Assembly (NCBI GenBank): GCA_023382385.1
Contig: JAHDVH010000002.1
Span: 200,219-264,218 of the forward strand
Source: a bacterium
Lineage (GTDB): Bacteria > Electryoneota > RPQS01
DNA length: 64,000 nucleotides
Direction: 5' to 3'
The notes beneath the pieces are model-generated. The model searched no databases. It was not told the origin of the DNA and saw only the letters and a program-made list of their open reading frames with translations. Shown here piece by piece: positions 42,183 to 50,864 of the stretch (position 1 is the first letter of the stretch; each line of letters opens with the position of its first letter). The position numbers and the translations under genes are program-made.

Positions 42183-45100
42183 TAATCATCCTTTTTCATC
42201 GCTGTACGCAAGGCCACTACTTCCTCCTTGAAACGGAGGATCTGCGGTGCTTTCAGATAAGCATCCTGTTGCTCTTCGGGTAACTTCGCCGCGATGGACT
42301 TCAGGATGCTGATAGCTTTGCCGAACTCTTCAAGCGCGCGTTTGAGTTGTCCCTCGGCGGCATGCTGCCTCGCCAGACCCCAATGGAATCGCCAGGCCAA
42401 ATATGGATAGACAGAGACCTTTCGCAAAGCGACCTGTTTGTCGCTTCCTTCGAGCTTTTCTCCCGCGTAGAAGACCGCAATCATCTGTGTGCGCGCGGCC
42501 GAGTAGGGATCCCATTTGATTTCCGCGACTTTTCGGGCGGCTTCAAGCCGTGAGCGCACGTCCTCATCGTGACCAAATTCCGCTGCGATCCTGCAATGCG
42601 TCAAATGCAGATTGATCAGTGCCAACGGGTCGGCTTCGTTCGCCATGAGCAGTTGTGCGCGTTCGACCGCCTCAATCGCCTTGTCATGCTCGCCGCGCCG
42701 CGCGAAGAGACTCGCGAGTCCTTCCCACGCCTGACCTTCACTCTTGCGCGTTCCGAGGGAAGAAGACAAGCGCTGAGCTTCGGTTAAGACATTTTCGGCA
42801 TCTTCCAGAGCTTCCAGCGTGGAGAGCAGCTTGCCCATGTAAATCATGGGTTCAAGCTGCGATTCTTGATCCCCGATGGCCTCCGCCAGCTTGACAGCTT
42901 CTTTCAAGTAGGCCTGCGCGCGCGTATAATCTGCACGATGATAGGCAAGTTCACCGAGATTGCTTAATGTCTCAACCTGTTCGCGCGTGTTCTCCAGCTT
43001 GCGAAATAGCGCGAGCGACTTCAGATAGTATTCTTCCGCTTCGCGCAGCGCGCCGGTTTCCAGCGCGTCCACACCGAGATTGTTGTAGATTCCCGCCAAG
43101 CGGTGCACGTCATCAATTTCTTTTGAAATCTCGGCACAACGTTCCCACAGAGATCTCGCGCGCAACCGATCCCCGGATTGCGCGGCAAGCACTCCGAGAT
43201 TGTTATACATGTTCGCAACACCCCTTTTGTCGCCAAGTCCTTCCAGAACTTCGAGACAACGATGCCAGTAGGTTCGCGCAACGTCCGAGTCGCCGCGATA
43301 GAAGGCCAACGCGCCGACGGTATTGAGCAGCAGAGCAAATCCGGCATCATTGGAGTTCGGTTTCACTCTGACTAATCCCTCTTCCGCAAGCTCGCGCGCC
43401 TGTTCCCCTTCGCCGCGTTTGAAATGAATCCACGCCAGCGTCCCATAGACCGGACCTGCCGCATCGCGGCACGCTTCGCCGACGAGCGGACGACAGTTTC
43501 TGAGAATGCTCTCCGCGCGATCCGATTCTCCAAGCTTCTCGAGCAGAGCGGCATAACGTGACAGATAGATCAGGTTTTCCGGAGTAGGCGGAGCATTCCC
43601 CTGATCGACGAGTCCGCCAAGCAACTCCACTGACTTGGTCAAGTCTCCTTCGATGTATTCGAGTCTCGACCACGAAATGAGCACGATGTTTCGATGGGAT
43701 GCCGGAACCAAGGCCCTGCTTTCCTCAAGCAGCTTGCGCACCCACGCCGTCCTTCCTCGCAGGAGGGCGGTTTCCAACAACTCTCCGGCCCGTTCGGGTG
43801 GTATTCTGAAAGCGCCGGAGAGAAAGTCGTGGAATAGCAGTGCTTCAAGCTTGCTCTCTTCATCGGCATCTTCTGCGGACGACCACAGCCGATAAAGCAT
43901 CGCGTGAGCAGCACGACGCTCTTTTGTCGATAATTTCGCATGCAGCAGTAGCTTGATCGCGTCCCGACAGATATTTAGTCCTTGAGGCGATTCGTGAATC
44001 CACCCCATGTCGGCGATGTTTCGAATCAAGACGTCGGGGAATACTGCAGGCTCCGAACTAAACAGCCCGATCGCCACGCTCTGCGGCACGGGACGCAGAG
44101 AACAGGCGAGCGTATTCAGGAAAGTCCGCGCACATTCCGGCAATTCGCGCAAGGCGTCGCGCACCAGTTCCTCAATATGGCGGTGCACCGGAAGCGACCA
44201 CCTTCCCGGCAGGAGTTCCCATCCGAACAGGCCGATACGAAGCCGCTCAGACTTCACCAACTCATCCAACGCCGCCTCCAATGCCGAGGGATATCCCAAT
44301 GTGTGTCCCAGCATTTTTCTGACGAAGTCGGGCGGAAAACTATTGTCCGGGAATGTCGATTTAACAAACTCGGTGACACCAGTTTCGTCAAGCGGGTGCA
44401 GGGATATCTGTCTCCAGCGTGCAAACGGCTCCGGCACGCCCTGCGAAAAAGCACCGGCGATTATCCAAACACAGTCGCAACACTCCGGCGCGGCCTGCAA
44501 CTCTGAGATCCTGTCAAAGGGCAACGCTTCGGCATCGGGAATCAAGAGAACATCCCCGCATTGACTCTTCGGAGGAAGCTCCCGCAATTGCGTCACCACG
44601 CGAGTCTTGAAGCCCGCTAATGTGAGCTCCACGGCAAATTCCTTGAGCATGCGTGTCCTGCCTAACCCGGCGCGCGCGCGGATCAGCAGGTTTGCAGGTC
44701 GCACCCCGTTCTTCAGTGAATCACGCACCTCGGCAAGCACTTGTCTTGCTTCAACGTTCGTAACCGACCCCGAAGAGGAGATGTAGGAACGGCGCGTTTC
44801 GGGAGACTCATAATCGAAGTTCGTGCCGTCACGCTCGTTGAGCAGGGCGATAGTATGCCGCGCCGAAGGTGGCCGCTCCGCAGGATTAGGCTGAATGAGA
44901 CTGAGAATCACGTCCGCCAACCCGACTGGAAGGTCGGGGCGGAAGCGCAAGGGATGTGGAATCTCCCGCTTGGTCCGCAATTTTGCTCCGGCAAGCGCAT
45001 CATCGTCGGTGAAGGGCATTCGTCCGACGGCAAGGCGATACATCAAGACGCCGAGGGCATAGAGATCGGTCGCCACAGTTGCTTGGCCTGTGGAAAACAG

Positions 45101-45646
45101 CTCGGGTGCCATGTAGTCTAACGTGCCGCCTGTTTCGCAGATCGTGTCCGAACCGTTCATCCTGGACGCCAAACCGAAATCCACCAGCTTCAACAGGGTG
45201 AATTCCCCCTGGGGATTCAGTCTGGCCAGAACATTGTCCGGCTTGATGTCGCGGTGCAGCAGTCCGCGGCTGTGCAGAAAGGCCAAGGCGCGGCATAGGC
45301 AGACCAGCGCGGAGCGCAGTTGCTCGGGAGTCCAAACCGGAGTGATTTGGCTGAGCGGCTTGCCATCCACAAATTCAGAGGTGAAGTAGTAGCCATTCTT
45401 GATGCCAGTCAATGCTCCGAAGTCAAAGACCGACGGAATGTGCGGGTGTACGACACCGCGCATGGTTCTGAACTCCGCGCGGAAGTTCTCGAGTGCCACT
45501 TCATCTTCGACGTTGCGCAGCAGCTTGAGCGCAAGAATCTGATTACTGCGCCGCGTGTCGACAACGAGATACACGACTCCCATCCCGCCTGACCCGATGG
45601 TCCGCAGTACTTGATATCTTGCATCAATGAAGGAGGAGTCGTGCAT
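42182..45646 (-). CDS. Ser/Thr protein kinase fused to STAND-like ATPase and TPR repeats
   Basis: 1154 residues from ATG 45646 (TTG 45652 adds two). N-terminal Hanks kinase (10-270): glycine loop IGSGGMGVVY at 17-26, Lys41 in LALKLL, HRDIKPDNVL at 131-140, DFG 156-158, APE near 180; the kinase looks active. Residues 295-560 resemble the ATPase of STAND/AAA16 regulators, but the Walker A reads RARAGLGRT near 324-331, with Arg in place of the usual Lys, so nucleotide binding may be weak. From about 630 to 1130 there are TPR repeats (NMYNNLGVLAAQSGD, YNNLGVDALETGALREAE). No membrane segment. Cytoplasmic signalling hub whose output is probably the overlapping histidine kinase gene. Confidence 0.9.
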   Translation of the reverse strand: MHDSSFIDARYQVLRTIGSGGMGVVYLVVDTRRSNQILALKLLRNVEDEVALENFRAEFRTMRGVVHPHIPSVFDFGALTGIKNGYYFTSEFVDGKPLSQITPVWTPEQLRSALVCLCRALAFLHSRGLLHRDIKPDNVLARLNPQGEFTLLKLVDFGLASRMNGSDTICETGGTLDYMAPELFSTGQATVATDLYALGVLMYRLAVGRMPFTDDDALAGAKLRTKREIPHPLRFRPDLPVGLADVILSLIQPNPAERPPSARHTIALLNERDGTNFDYESPETRRSYISSSGSVTNVEARQVLAEVRDSLKNGVRPANLLIRARAGLGRTRMLKEFAVELTLAGFKTRVVTQLRELPPKSQCGDVLLIPDAEALPFDRISELQAAPECCDCVWIIAGAFSQGVPEPFARWRQISLHPLDETGVTEFVKSTFPDNSFPPDFVRKMLGHTLGYPSALEAALDELVKSERLRIGLFGWELLPGRWSLPVHRHIEELVRDALRELPECARTFLNTLACSLRPVPQSVAIGLFSSEPAVFPDVLIRNIADMGWIHESPQGLNICRDAIKLLLHAKLSTKERRAAHAMLYRLWSSAEDADEESKLEALLFHDFLSGAFRIPPERAGELLETALLRGRTAWVRKLLEESRALVPASHRNIVLISWSRLEYIEGDLTKSVELLGGLVDQGNAPPTPENLIYLSRYAALLEKLGESDRAESILRNCRPLVGEACRDAAGPVYGTLAWIHFKRGEGEQARELAEEGLVRVKPNSNDAGFALLLNTVGALAFYRGDSDVARTYWHRCLEVLEGLGDKRGVANMYNNLGVLAAQSGDRLRARSLWERCAEISKEIDDVHRLAGIYNNLGVDALETGALREAEEYYLKSLALFRKLENTREQVETLSNLGELAYHRADYTRAQAYLKEAVKLAEAIGDQESQLEPMIYMGKLLSTLEALEDAENVLTEAQRLSSSLGTRKSEGQAWEGLASLFARRGEHDKAIEAVERAQLLMANEADPLALINLHLTHCRIAAEFGHDEDVRSRLEAARKVAEIKWDPYSAARTQMIAVFYAGEKLEGSDKQVALRKVSVYPYLAWRFHWGLARQHAAEGQLKRALEEFGKAISILKSIAAKLPEEQQDAYLKAPQILRFKEEVVALRTAMKKDD

Positions 45647-45739
45647 TGTCAACTTGTTGGGTTGGCGATCACTACCAGACCGATAAAGCGTGGAAAATCC
45701 GCAACCGAATCAAACAATCGGGTTCACGCGGATTCACAG

Positions 45740-45769
45740 AAAACAAAAACCCGGCCAGAATTGACCGGG
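45740..45769 (-). terminator. Terminator of the lipoprotein gene at 45791
   Basis: On the minus strand CCCGG (45769-45765) pairs with CCGGG (45754-45750), extended by TCA/TGG-type pairs, followed by TTTTTGTTTT. Confidence 0.7.
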
Positions 45770-45790
45770 CAGGTTTGATGGTGAAATTGA

Positions 45791-46390
45791 CTAACTATCC
45801 ACACGTTGGGTAATCACATAGCGGCTGAAGTGGTTTGTCTGGACGACCAGTTCGTTCCGGCCGCCGCGCCATTGGTACTGCACCTCTTCAACGGTACCGT
45901 CATCGTGCACGTAGAGCGGCACCAGATTGTCGTAATTGTAGTCGGAGGGCAAATTGAGCGCTCGGATATCCCACACGATGTTCAAGTAACCATTGAAGTG
46001 TGTGGGGTGGGGGTAGAAATCTGCAACTCCGATACAGCGAGCCGGAGAAACGATTTGCAGCACCATTTCATTCGGTAGTGTTCCCGGGAGCCACTCAAGG
46101 CGGACGATGCCCTGCAAATTCAGGCTTCCGCCCTGATGCGGTCTGGCAAATCGTTCAGCGAGCATACTGTCACAGTTATCGTCGAGCGAAGTTACGGCAT
46201 AATTAAGAGCGCGCAGGCCTTGATTCTCAATTGCAGCGATGGTCTCTTCGATCGGAGCGTAGAAGTTGTTTCCCGCGTTCTCAATCGTTGGGTTGCTTGC
46301 GGTCGGAGAACTCAAGTCGGAGCAGCTTACCGCGAACACAAGAACTACCAATAGGGTAGCCAGCTTTAGTGTGTATGTACGTTTCTTCAT
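45791..46390 (-). CDS. Lipoprotein of unknown function
   Basis: 199 residues. Residues 1-23 form a lipoprotein signal (basic MKKRTYTLK, hydrophobic LLVVLVFAVSC, Cys23 lipidated). Then a Ser/Pro/Thr/Asn linker and a mostly beta domain (ALNYAVTSLDDNCD, LNIVWDIRALNLPSDYNYDN, VPLYVHDDGTVEEVQYQW) ending NHFSRYVITQRVDS. The end resembles surface carbohydrate- or calcium-binding beta domains only in general style. I do not recognise the family. It stands alone with its own terminator. Confidence 0.75.
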   Translation of the reverse strand: MKKRTYTLKLATLLVVLVFAVSCSDLSSPTASNPTIENAGNNFYAPIEETIAAIENQGLRALNYAVTSLDDNCDSMLAERFARPHQGGSLNLQGIVRLEWLPGTLPNEMVLQIVSPARCIGVADFYPHPTHFNGYLNIVWDIRALNLPSDYNYDNLVPLYVHDDGTVEEVQYQWRGGRNELVVQTNHFSRYVITQRVDS

Positions 46391-46613
46391 TTGACTCTTT
46401 CACTTGCGAGTTTTACTGAATCGGGTTGATGAATCGCAACGTGTATGCCAACTATGTTAAGTGTGTTTGACTTCAGAAAACAGCAATTTGGAATACTGAC
46501 ACTCGCGACGGCTGGTTCATATCAGCACATGCATCATGAATTCGGTACAATGTGGTTTCGAGCGGGTGAAACGAACCAATCGCTCCAGTAGCCCGAGCAT
46601 AAGCACTAAGCAG

Positions 46614-46650
46614 AACTCCCGCACAGCTTGCTCAAGGCTGTGCGGGAGTT
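46614..46650. repeat. Perfect 14-bp inverted repeat
   Basis: AACTCCCGCACAGC (46614-46627) and its complement (46637-46650) around a 9-base loop. No T-tract on either side, so it is not a typical terminator. Confidence 0.65.
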
Positions 46651-46717
46651 GTCGAGGATGCACATGCAGCGTGCGGAGGTGACAATCAGACTTTCGAAAA
46701 GCTCTTCTGTTAGACCT

Positions 46718-46753
46718 TCCCGGGCGGCAGCCGGAAGACCACCGCCCGGGAAA
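46718..46753. repeat. Perfect 11-bp inverted repeat
   Basis: TTCCCGGGCGG (46718-46728) and CCGCCCGGGAA (46743-46753) around a 14-base loop. Strong stem without a T-tract. Confidence 0.6.
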
Positions 46754-47061
46754 CCACGGAACCAACCAAGAGTCAGGCGAAGGTAACTTGATGATAATTT
46801 GACCGTCGTAAAGAGGGGCAGTCTCCGCAAAGTCAGCACCTGTGATTGGGGGGATTGCGCCACTTCCATGTTGATGTAGGGCAACCCATGTGCCAAGTAT
46901 AGTAGATGTAGCGAGGAATTCTTTCTATTTGTTTTTTAGTGTCTTGTGCGCGCCTTTTTGAAGGACTGTGCTTAGCAGAAATTTGCAAACGTAGTGAAAT
47001 GAGCAACTCCATAGTTCTTAACAACCGCCGTGGCTCAAATGACATACTTCCGGGGCAAGAC

Positions 47062-47090
47062 TTTCCATTTCCAAGCAAACGTTGTATCTT
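47062..47090 (+). promoter_or_regulatory. Promoter of the TPR-thioredoxin gene
   Basis: TTTCCA (47062-47067), 17-base spacer, TATCTT (47085-47090). The gene starts at 47121 behind GGAGG at 47112-47116. Confidence 0.5.
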
Positions 47091-47120
47091 GTCGACACAC
47101 GAACCCTGAACGGAGGAATG

Positions 47121-48218
47121 ATGAGATACATACTAATTAGTCTTGCCCTGCTCGCAGCGGCTCTTGCTTGGGCGACCGAACCCCAACCTTCGGTCAAGTC
47201 TGCCGGCGAGTTGGCATGGGAAGCGATTCCCAACACAATTCCGGATGATCAACAAGTCCAAACTGCTCGACAGTTCTTGGACCAATATCCTGATGATATT
47301 CCATTGCTGCGCAGCGTGCAGAACGTCCTGAATCGGAAGTCCGACCTGACGCTTGACTTCTGGAAAGAACGCATGGACGCAAACCCGACATCGGCGAACC
47401 GCTATCTATATGCGCGCAAAAGCGGAGATCCGCAGATCATGAGGGAGCAGGCGCGGCTCATGATGCGGCGCGACAAAGGTAACTTTTGGGGTTACTATCT
47501 TGCCGCAGTGGCGGAGTTAAGTAAGGACAAGCCCGACTTGAAAGTGGTGACCGACTATTTCGAAAAGGCCATTGCCAAAGACCCCTCTCGTCCAGAGGGA
47601 TGGGGCTATGCAGCACAGGCTTACGAGGAGCTGAAAGACTGGGACAACGCCTTGCGGATGTATGAGGCGGCGATGGTCGTCGACCCAAGCGACAAACACC
47701 CCAAGATGGCTATTCTGGGAATATATGCTCAGCAGAAGGACGCGGACAAGTATTTCGCGCTTGTGGCGGAGCTGCTTCCCAAGGAGCCGCCGCTTGACAT
47801 TAGTCTCGAACGATACAACTCGGATGTCTTATTGACCACCAATGACCTCAAGACCGACTACACAGTCTTAGAGGTGTTCGCATACTGGTGCGGGCCGTGC
47901 GTGCGGGTCGCGTTGCCGGAAATGAATAAGCTCGCCGAAGCCGGCGCTCTTCCCTTCCCCTTCTATCCAGTGCATGCGGAAGGCAAGAACGAAGGCGGCC
48001 TTGCCTTAATGGATTCCAATGACGTCACGGGTCGGGAGTGGCATCTGAACTTTGTTTTCGGTGACCAACAGTTGAACGAACGGCTTTCGGTGGTGGCCTA
48101 TCCTTCATTCTATGTGATTGACAATGAGGCACGACCGGTGGCCATTCTGGTCGGGCATTCCGAAAGCACGATTGACATCCTCGAATGGCTGATTATTGAA
48201 GCAAAGAAGCGCACGTAA
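47121..48218 (+). CDS. Secreted TPR protein with thioredoxin domain (active WCGPC)
   Basis: 365 residues from ATG 47121, 4 bases behind GGAGG (ATG 47118 is too close to it). Signal peptide MRYILISLALLAAALAWATE. TPR-like helices occupy about 60-235, including DPSRPEGWGYAAQAYEELKD. The thioredoxin-like domain follows (about 245-365) with EVFAYWCGPCVRVALPEMNK carrying the intact CGPC active site and VVAYPSFYVID with the cis-Pro region. It is a periplasmic disulfide oxidoreductase of the TlpA/ResA type, though the partner is unknown. The paralogue at 19929-21026 has the same length and layout but no active-site cysteines. Cassette B with its Cys-rich protein lies just downstream on the other strand. 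Confidence 0.88.
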   Translation: MRYILISLALLAAALAWATEPQPSVKSAGELAWEAIPNTIPDDQQVQTARQFLDQYPDDIPLLRSVQNVLNRKSDLTLDFWKERMDANPTSANRYLYARKSGDPQIMREQARLMMRRDKGNFWGYYLAAVAELSKDKPDLKVVTDYFEKAIAKDPSRPEGWGYAAQAYEELKDWDNALRMYEAAMVVDPSDKHPKMAILGIYAQQKDADKYFALVAELLPKEPPLDISLERYNSDVLLTTNDLKTDYTVLEVFAYWCGPCVRVALPEMNKLAEAGALPFPFYPVHAEGKNEGGLALMDSNDVTGREWHLNFVFGDQQLNERLSVVAYPSFYVIDNEARPVAILVGHSESTIDILEWLIIEAKKRT

Positions 48219-48238
48219 GCGGCGCATCGCTTTGCAGA

Positions 48239-48264
48239 AAAGCCCGCTTATAAGAGCGGGCTTT
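48239..48264. terminator. Bidirectional terminator between convergent genes
   Basis: AAAGCCCGCT / AGCGGGCTTT, 10-bp stem with a 6-base loop. It serves both the thioredoxin gene and cassette B. Confidence 0.75.
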
Positions 48265-48286
48265 CTCGTGGTGGGGTTGCTGGAAA

Positions 48287-49897
48287 CTATCTGAGCAAGA
48301 CGAGCTTGGTCACGGCGTTGTCGCGAGCGGTGCTAAGGTGCACAAAGTAAACCCCACTGGCAATGCCGCTCATGTCAACGGAAACTTGATGATGCCCCGC
48401 CGCGTATACGGACTCCGGCAGCGTGGATACTACTCTCCCTAAGATGTCGAACACTCCCAGCTTTACGCGTGACGCACGTTCGAGCGAAAATGTGAGCAGG
48501 GTGGTGCCATTGAAGGGATTGGGATGTGCGGCGAGACTCAAGAGAGTAGGAGCCGCTTCGACCTGCTCAGATGCTGAGGCGACGGAATCCGCATGCCATG
48601 GAACAAACTGAACGACGCCTGTCAGTGTATCGCCTAACCCTGAGGGATTCAGCGTCTCGTGAAACGGCCCCGACGTGTGCCCCCAATAGTTGAAACGCGC
48701 ATCCGTGGACGCGGATCCATCCAGCGCATAACCGCATGAGGCGAAGTGATTGTCCCGCAAAAGTGCAGGAGTTTCCTGCCACCAGTTTCCGGAAACTATC
48801 GAGGGAAGACCGTTCAGGCTGTCCCTCTCGAAACGATTATAGACGATCCGCACGGGCGAAGTCACCGAGGTGGAAATGTCGTCCACCGCAAAAACCCCTG
48901 AGCACTCAACAAAGGAATTGCCGTAAATCAACGCGCCATGTTGTAAGTCGCCCGGAGTTACCAGCCCGACAACTCCCTGTGCGGCAAGACCTGTATCGAG
49001 TCCCCGGCAGCGAACGAAGGTATTGCCCGCAATCCGTACAGAGTCACCTTCGCTCGAGGACACGTAGAGCGTATGATAGCCGTAGTTACAGTCAGTAAAT
49101 GCATTACCTTCAAACTGAATGACTCCGTCGCTTAAATAGACGACTTCCCGCGAAGGCAACGTCGTGACCGGACCGAAAACGCAATTGCTAATGGAGTGTG
49201 GCCCAAACGTGCAGGTGAGCAGCGTACGCCGACCGGTAGACGAGAAAGTGCAGGAGTCGATAGATGAACAGACCGAGGACACTACCGGTGTTTCGCTGTC
49301 CCCGACACCGTGGAACAGGCAGTGCCGAGCGGACAGGCAGTTGCCCGCTCGCATTGATACACAACGCCCGCTCAATCCGCGGAATTCACAATCCTTCAGC
49401 TCAATCAGCGCTTCGAGACTGTCCGGCACGTGCCGGAAGCCGTCGACCATCTCGGCAAAAACGCAGTTCACGATTCTGACGCTATCCGCCCAACCTCGAA
49501 CACCATGCCTGCCGCTATTGCGGATCTCAAAGTTCTCTATTCGTGCGGATGCAAAGTATGGTATTGAGAGGGCTGCCATCGTGTCTGCGGCCTCAAGACT
49601 GGACGGATCGAGTGTCGGTCTCAAGACTTCACCGGAGTCACTCAGTAGCTCTCCAATCAACGCAAAGGCTAACGGCGGTGCGACTACGATTTCTTCGTAT
49701 GTCCCGAATGACACAAACAGCGTGTCTCCGTGACCAAGGCTATCCAGACCTGCCTGAATGGTCGGAGCATCGGCGGGAACCGAGATGACTCGCCCATCAA
49801 CCGTACCTGTCGGCACGAGCAACAATGCCGACAACGTCACGAGTGCAGCTATGGACAACTTGCGATTCCGCTGACAATATTGCCGTAAGCCTTGCAA
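48287..49897 (-). CDS. T9SS-exported right-handed beta-helix protein (cassette B)
   Basis: 536 residues, paralogue of 16751-18358 (535 residues). The start TTG at 49897 has GGAG five bases ahead and supplies the basic signal-peptide head (CQRNRK) before IAALVTLSALLLVPTG. It begins ISVPADAPTIQAGLDSL and GDTLFVSFGTYEE, carries the repeated turns (NCVFAEM, DCEFRG, HCLFHG, SCTFSS, NCVFGP, GNAFTD, GNTFVR, GNSFVE), and ends the helix at FNYWGHTSGPFHETLNPSGLGD. The sorting domain is SLAAHPNPFNGTTLLTFSL to the final LVLLR. No catalytic motif seen. The 49-base overlap with the upstream Cys-rich gene indicates coupled translation. Confidence 0.83.
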   Translation of the reverse strand: MQGLRQYCQRNRKLSIAALVTLSALLLVPTGTVDGRVISVPADAPTIQAGLDSLGHGDTLFVSFGTYEEIVVAPPLAFALIGELLSDSGEVLRPTLDPSSLEAADTMAALSIPYFASARIENFEIRNSGRHGVRGWADSVRIVNCVFAEMVDGFRHVPDSLEALIELKDCEFRGLSGRCVSMRAGNCLSARHCLFHGVGDSETPVVSSVCSSIDSCTFSSTGRRTLLTCTFGPHSISNCVFGPVTTLPSREVVYLSDGVIQFEGNAFTDCNYGYHTLYVSSSEGDSVRIAGNTFVRCRGLDTGLAAQGVVGLVTPGDLQHGALIYGNSFVECSGVFAVDDISTSVTSPVRIVYNRFERDSLNGLPSIVSGNWWQETPALLRDNHFASCGYALDGSASTDARFNYWGHTSGPFHETLNPSGLGDTLTGVVQFVPWHADSVASASEQVEAAPTLLSLAAHPNPFNGTTLLTFSLERASRVKLGVFDILGRVVSTLPESVYAAGHHQVSVDMSGIASGVYFVHLSTARDNAVTKLVLLR

Positions 49898-50319
49898 GAT
49901 AGCTCCTCGCAGTACGCCTCGACATCAACTTCACTGCACGCGCGAAGTTGGACTCTAATTTCGTAGCTCCCCGGGGAAAGCTGCAGTTGGCAGACTTTGC
50001 AGCACGTTTCGGAGCAAACAGCACTGTTGGTGCAGTCCGCAACATAGCTTCCGGCCGACGTGTAGATTGCGACACACGATGCACAGTGTTCGCAGTTCGA
50101 TTCGCCGCAATCAGTCCACGCTTTGATTGTGTACGTCCCGAAGCAAACGACCGTGAAGGAGGTAGAGGCAAACCCGCTTGCATAGTCACAAGTCAAAGTA
50201 CCCGCGCACGTTTCGTCTTTCGTGCCAGCGGCAAGATGGCAGCCAGGGTCATCCGCCTGTGCGAGCACAATCGAACTGAAAGCGAACATCGCCCATACAA
50301 ACCAAATCAGATTCCTCAT
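49849..50319 (-). CDS. Small cysteine-rich secreted protein (cassette B)
   Basis: 156 residues with a signal peptide (MRNLIWFVWAMFAFSSIVLAQ) and 17 cysteines in the mature part. Homologous to 16239-16754: GTYTIKAWTDC matches GIYDLYAAVVSC, CEHCASCVAI matches CGKCHSCVNI, CEELSCKAYGNIVSGIASCP matches CNESCEAIGCVSYG..PC. It has no sorting domain, unlike its beta-helix partner. The N-terminal 40 residues differ between the two copies. Function unknown; disulfide-rich or metal-binding. It is transcribed from the promoter at 50374-50402. Confidence 0.8.
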   Translation of the reverse strand: MRNLIWFVWAMFAFSSIVLAQADDPGCHLAAGTKDETCAGTLTCDYASGFASTSFTVVCFGTYTIKAWTDCGESNCEHCASCVAIYTSAGSYVADCTNSAVCSETCCKVCQLQLSPGSYEIRVQLRACSEVDVEAYCEELSCKAYGNIVSGIASCP

Positions 50320-50373
50320 AACAGCCCCCTATCTCAATGGAACCCTGCACCTCGCCTCAAAGACACGGCTCAA

Positions 50374-50402
50374 TGGATATCAAAAGAAAGTGAAATTGTC
50401 AA
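50374..50402 (-). promoter_or_regulatory. Probable promoter of cassette B
   Basis: Minus strand TTGACA (50402-50397), 17-base spacer, TATCCA (50379-50374). The -35 is perfect; the -10 is weak. Confidence 0.5.
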
Positions 50403-50466
50403 GGGGAAGATAGCGGTCAGCAGATATTGCACCGCAATGCCTTGAATACACTTCAGTTCGTGGATG

Positions 50467-50495
50467 AAAAAAAATCAGGCGGCATATCTGCCGCC
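50467..50495 (-). terminator. Terminator of the lipoprotein pair
   Basis: On the minus strand GGCGGCA (50495-50489) pairs with TGCCGCC (50484-50478) around a 4-base loop, followed by TGATTTTTTTT. A strong terminator. Confidence 0.85.
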
Positions 50496-50520
50496 CGATT
50501 TGTGTCTTCTTGCTGGCAAG

Positions 50521-50814
50521 CTACTTGGTCACCGTCACCGTCTGCGGGTAGATGGTCACCCAGCTCGTGATAATTGAGATCACCACATCGTCAATTCCCA
50601 TCTGCGTCTTGATGTCGTAGTTCTGAGCACCGCCCGCCAGTGCCTGCGAATCAACTTCCGTCAGCGGAACCAGACCCCACAGGATGAACCACTGTTTTTT
50701 CTTTTTGGCGACTCCCGAGGACGCACCGCTGCCCACCTGATGATTGAATGTGTAGCAGCCGCTAAGCGCCGCACAGAGGATCGCAATCATCGCGAATCTC
50801 ACAAGCTTCTTCAT
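50521..50814 (-). CDS. Bor-like small lipoprotein
   Basis: 97 residues from ATG 50814. Lipoprotein signal to Cys20 (LVRFAMIAILCAALSGC). The remainder follows the Bor/Iss pattern: KKKKQWFILWGLVPLTEVDS, then LAGGAQNYDIKTQMGIDDVV, then IISIITSWVTIYPQTVTV, comparable to the lambda Bor segment with FFVSGI, the GGAE turn and the GIYTP strand. Bor proteins sit on the outer membrane and are linked to serum resistance in enteric bacteria; relatives in other phyla have no assigned role. It lies 50 bases behind the larger lipoprotein gene. Confidence 0.75.
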   Translation of the reverse strand: MKKLVRFAMIAILCAALSGCYTFNHQVGSGASSGVAKKKKQWFILWGLVPLTEVDSQALAGGAQNYDIKTQMGIDDVVISIITSWVTIYPQTVTVTK

Positions 50815-50864
50815 AAACGAGCCTTTCTTTGTTGATGCGGGTTTCGGACTTCCGTCTATCTGCT

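Larger units (their letters stand above)
46391..47120. other. Long intergenic region with strong inverted repeats
   Basis: 730 bases between two divergent genes. Two long hairpins are present: 46614-46650 (14-bp perfect stem) and 46718-46753 (11-bp perfect stem). A shorter GCAC/GTGC pair lies between them near 46660-46675. The promoter of the thioredoxin-TPR gene is at 47062-47090. Open frames on the minus strand (46517-46765, 46606-46896) run through the repeats and have no ribosome sites, so I do not annotate them. A structured RNA is possible. Confidence 0.45.

Noticed and set aside
46517-46896. Minus-strand frames of 82 and 96 codons in the intergenic region
   Set aside because: They run through perfect inverted repeats, have no ribosome site and no signal or domain. 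A structured non-coding element explains the sequence better.
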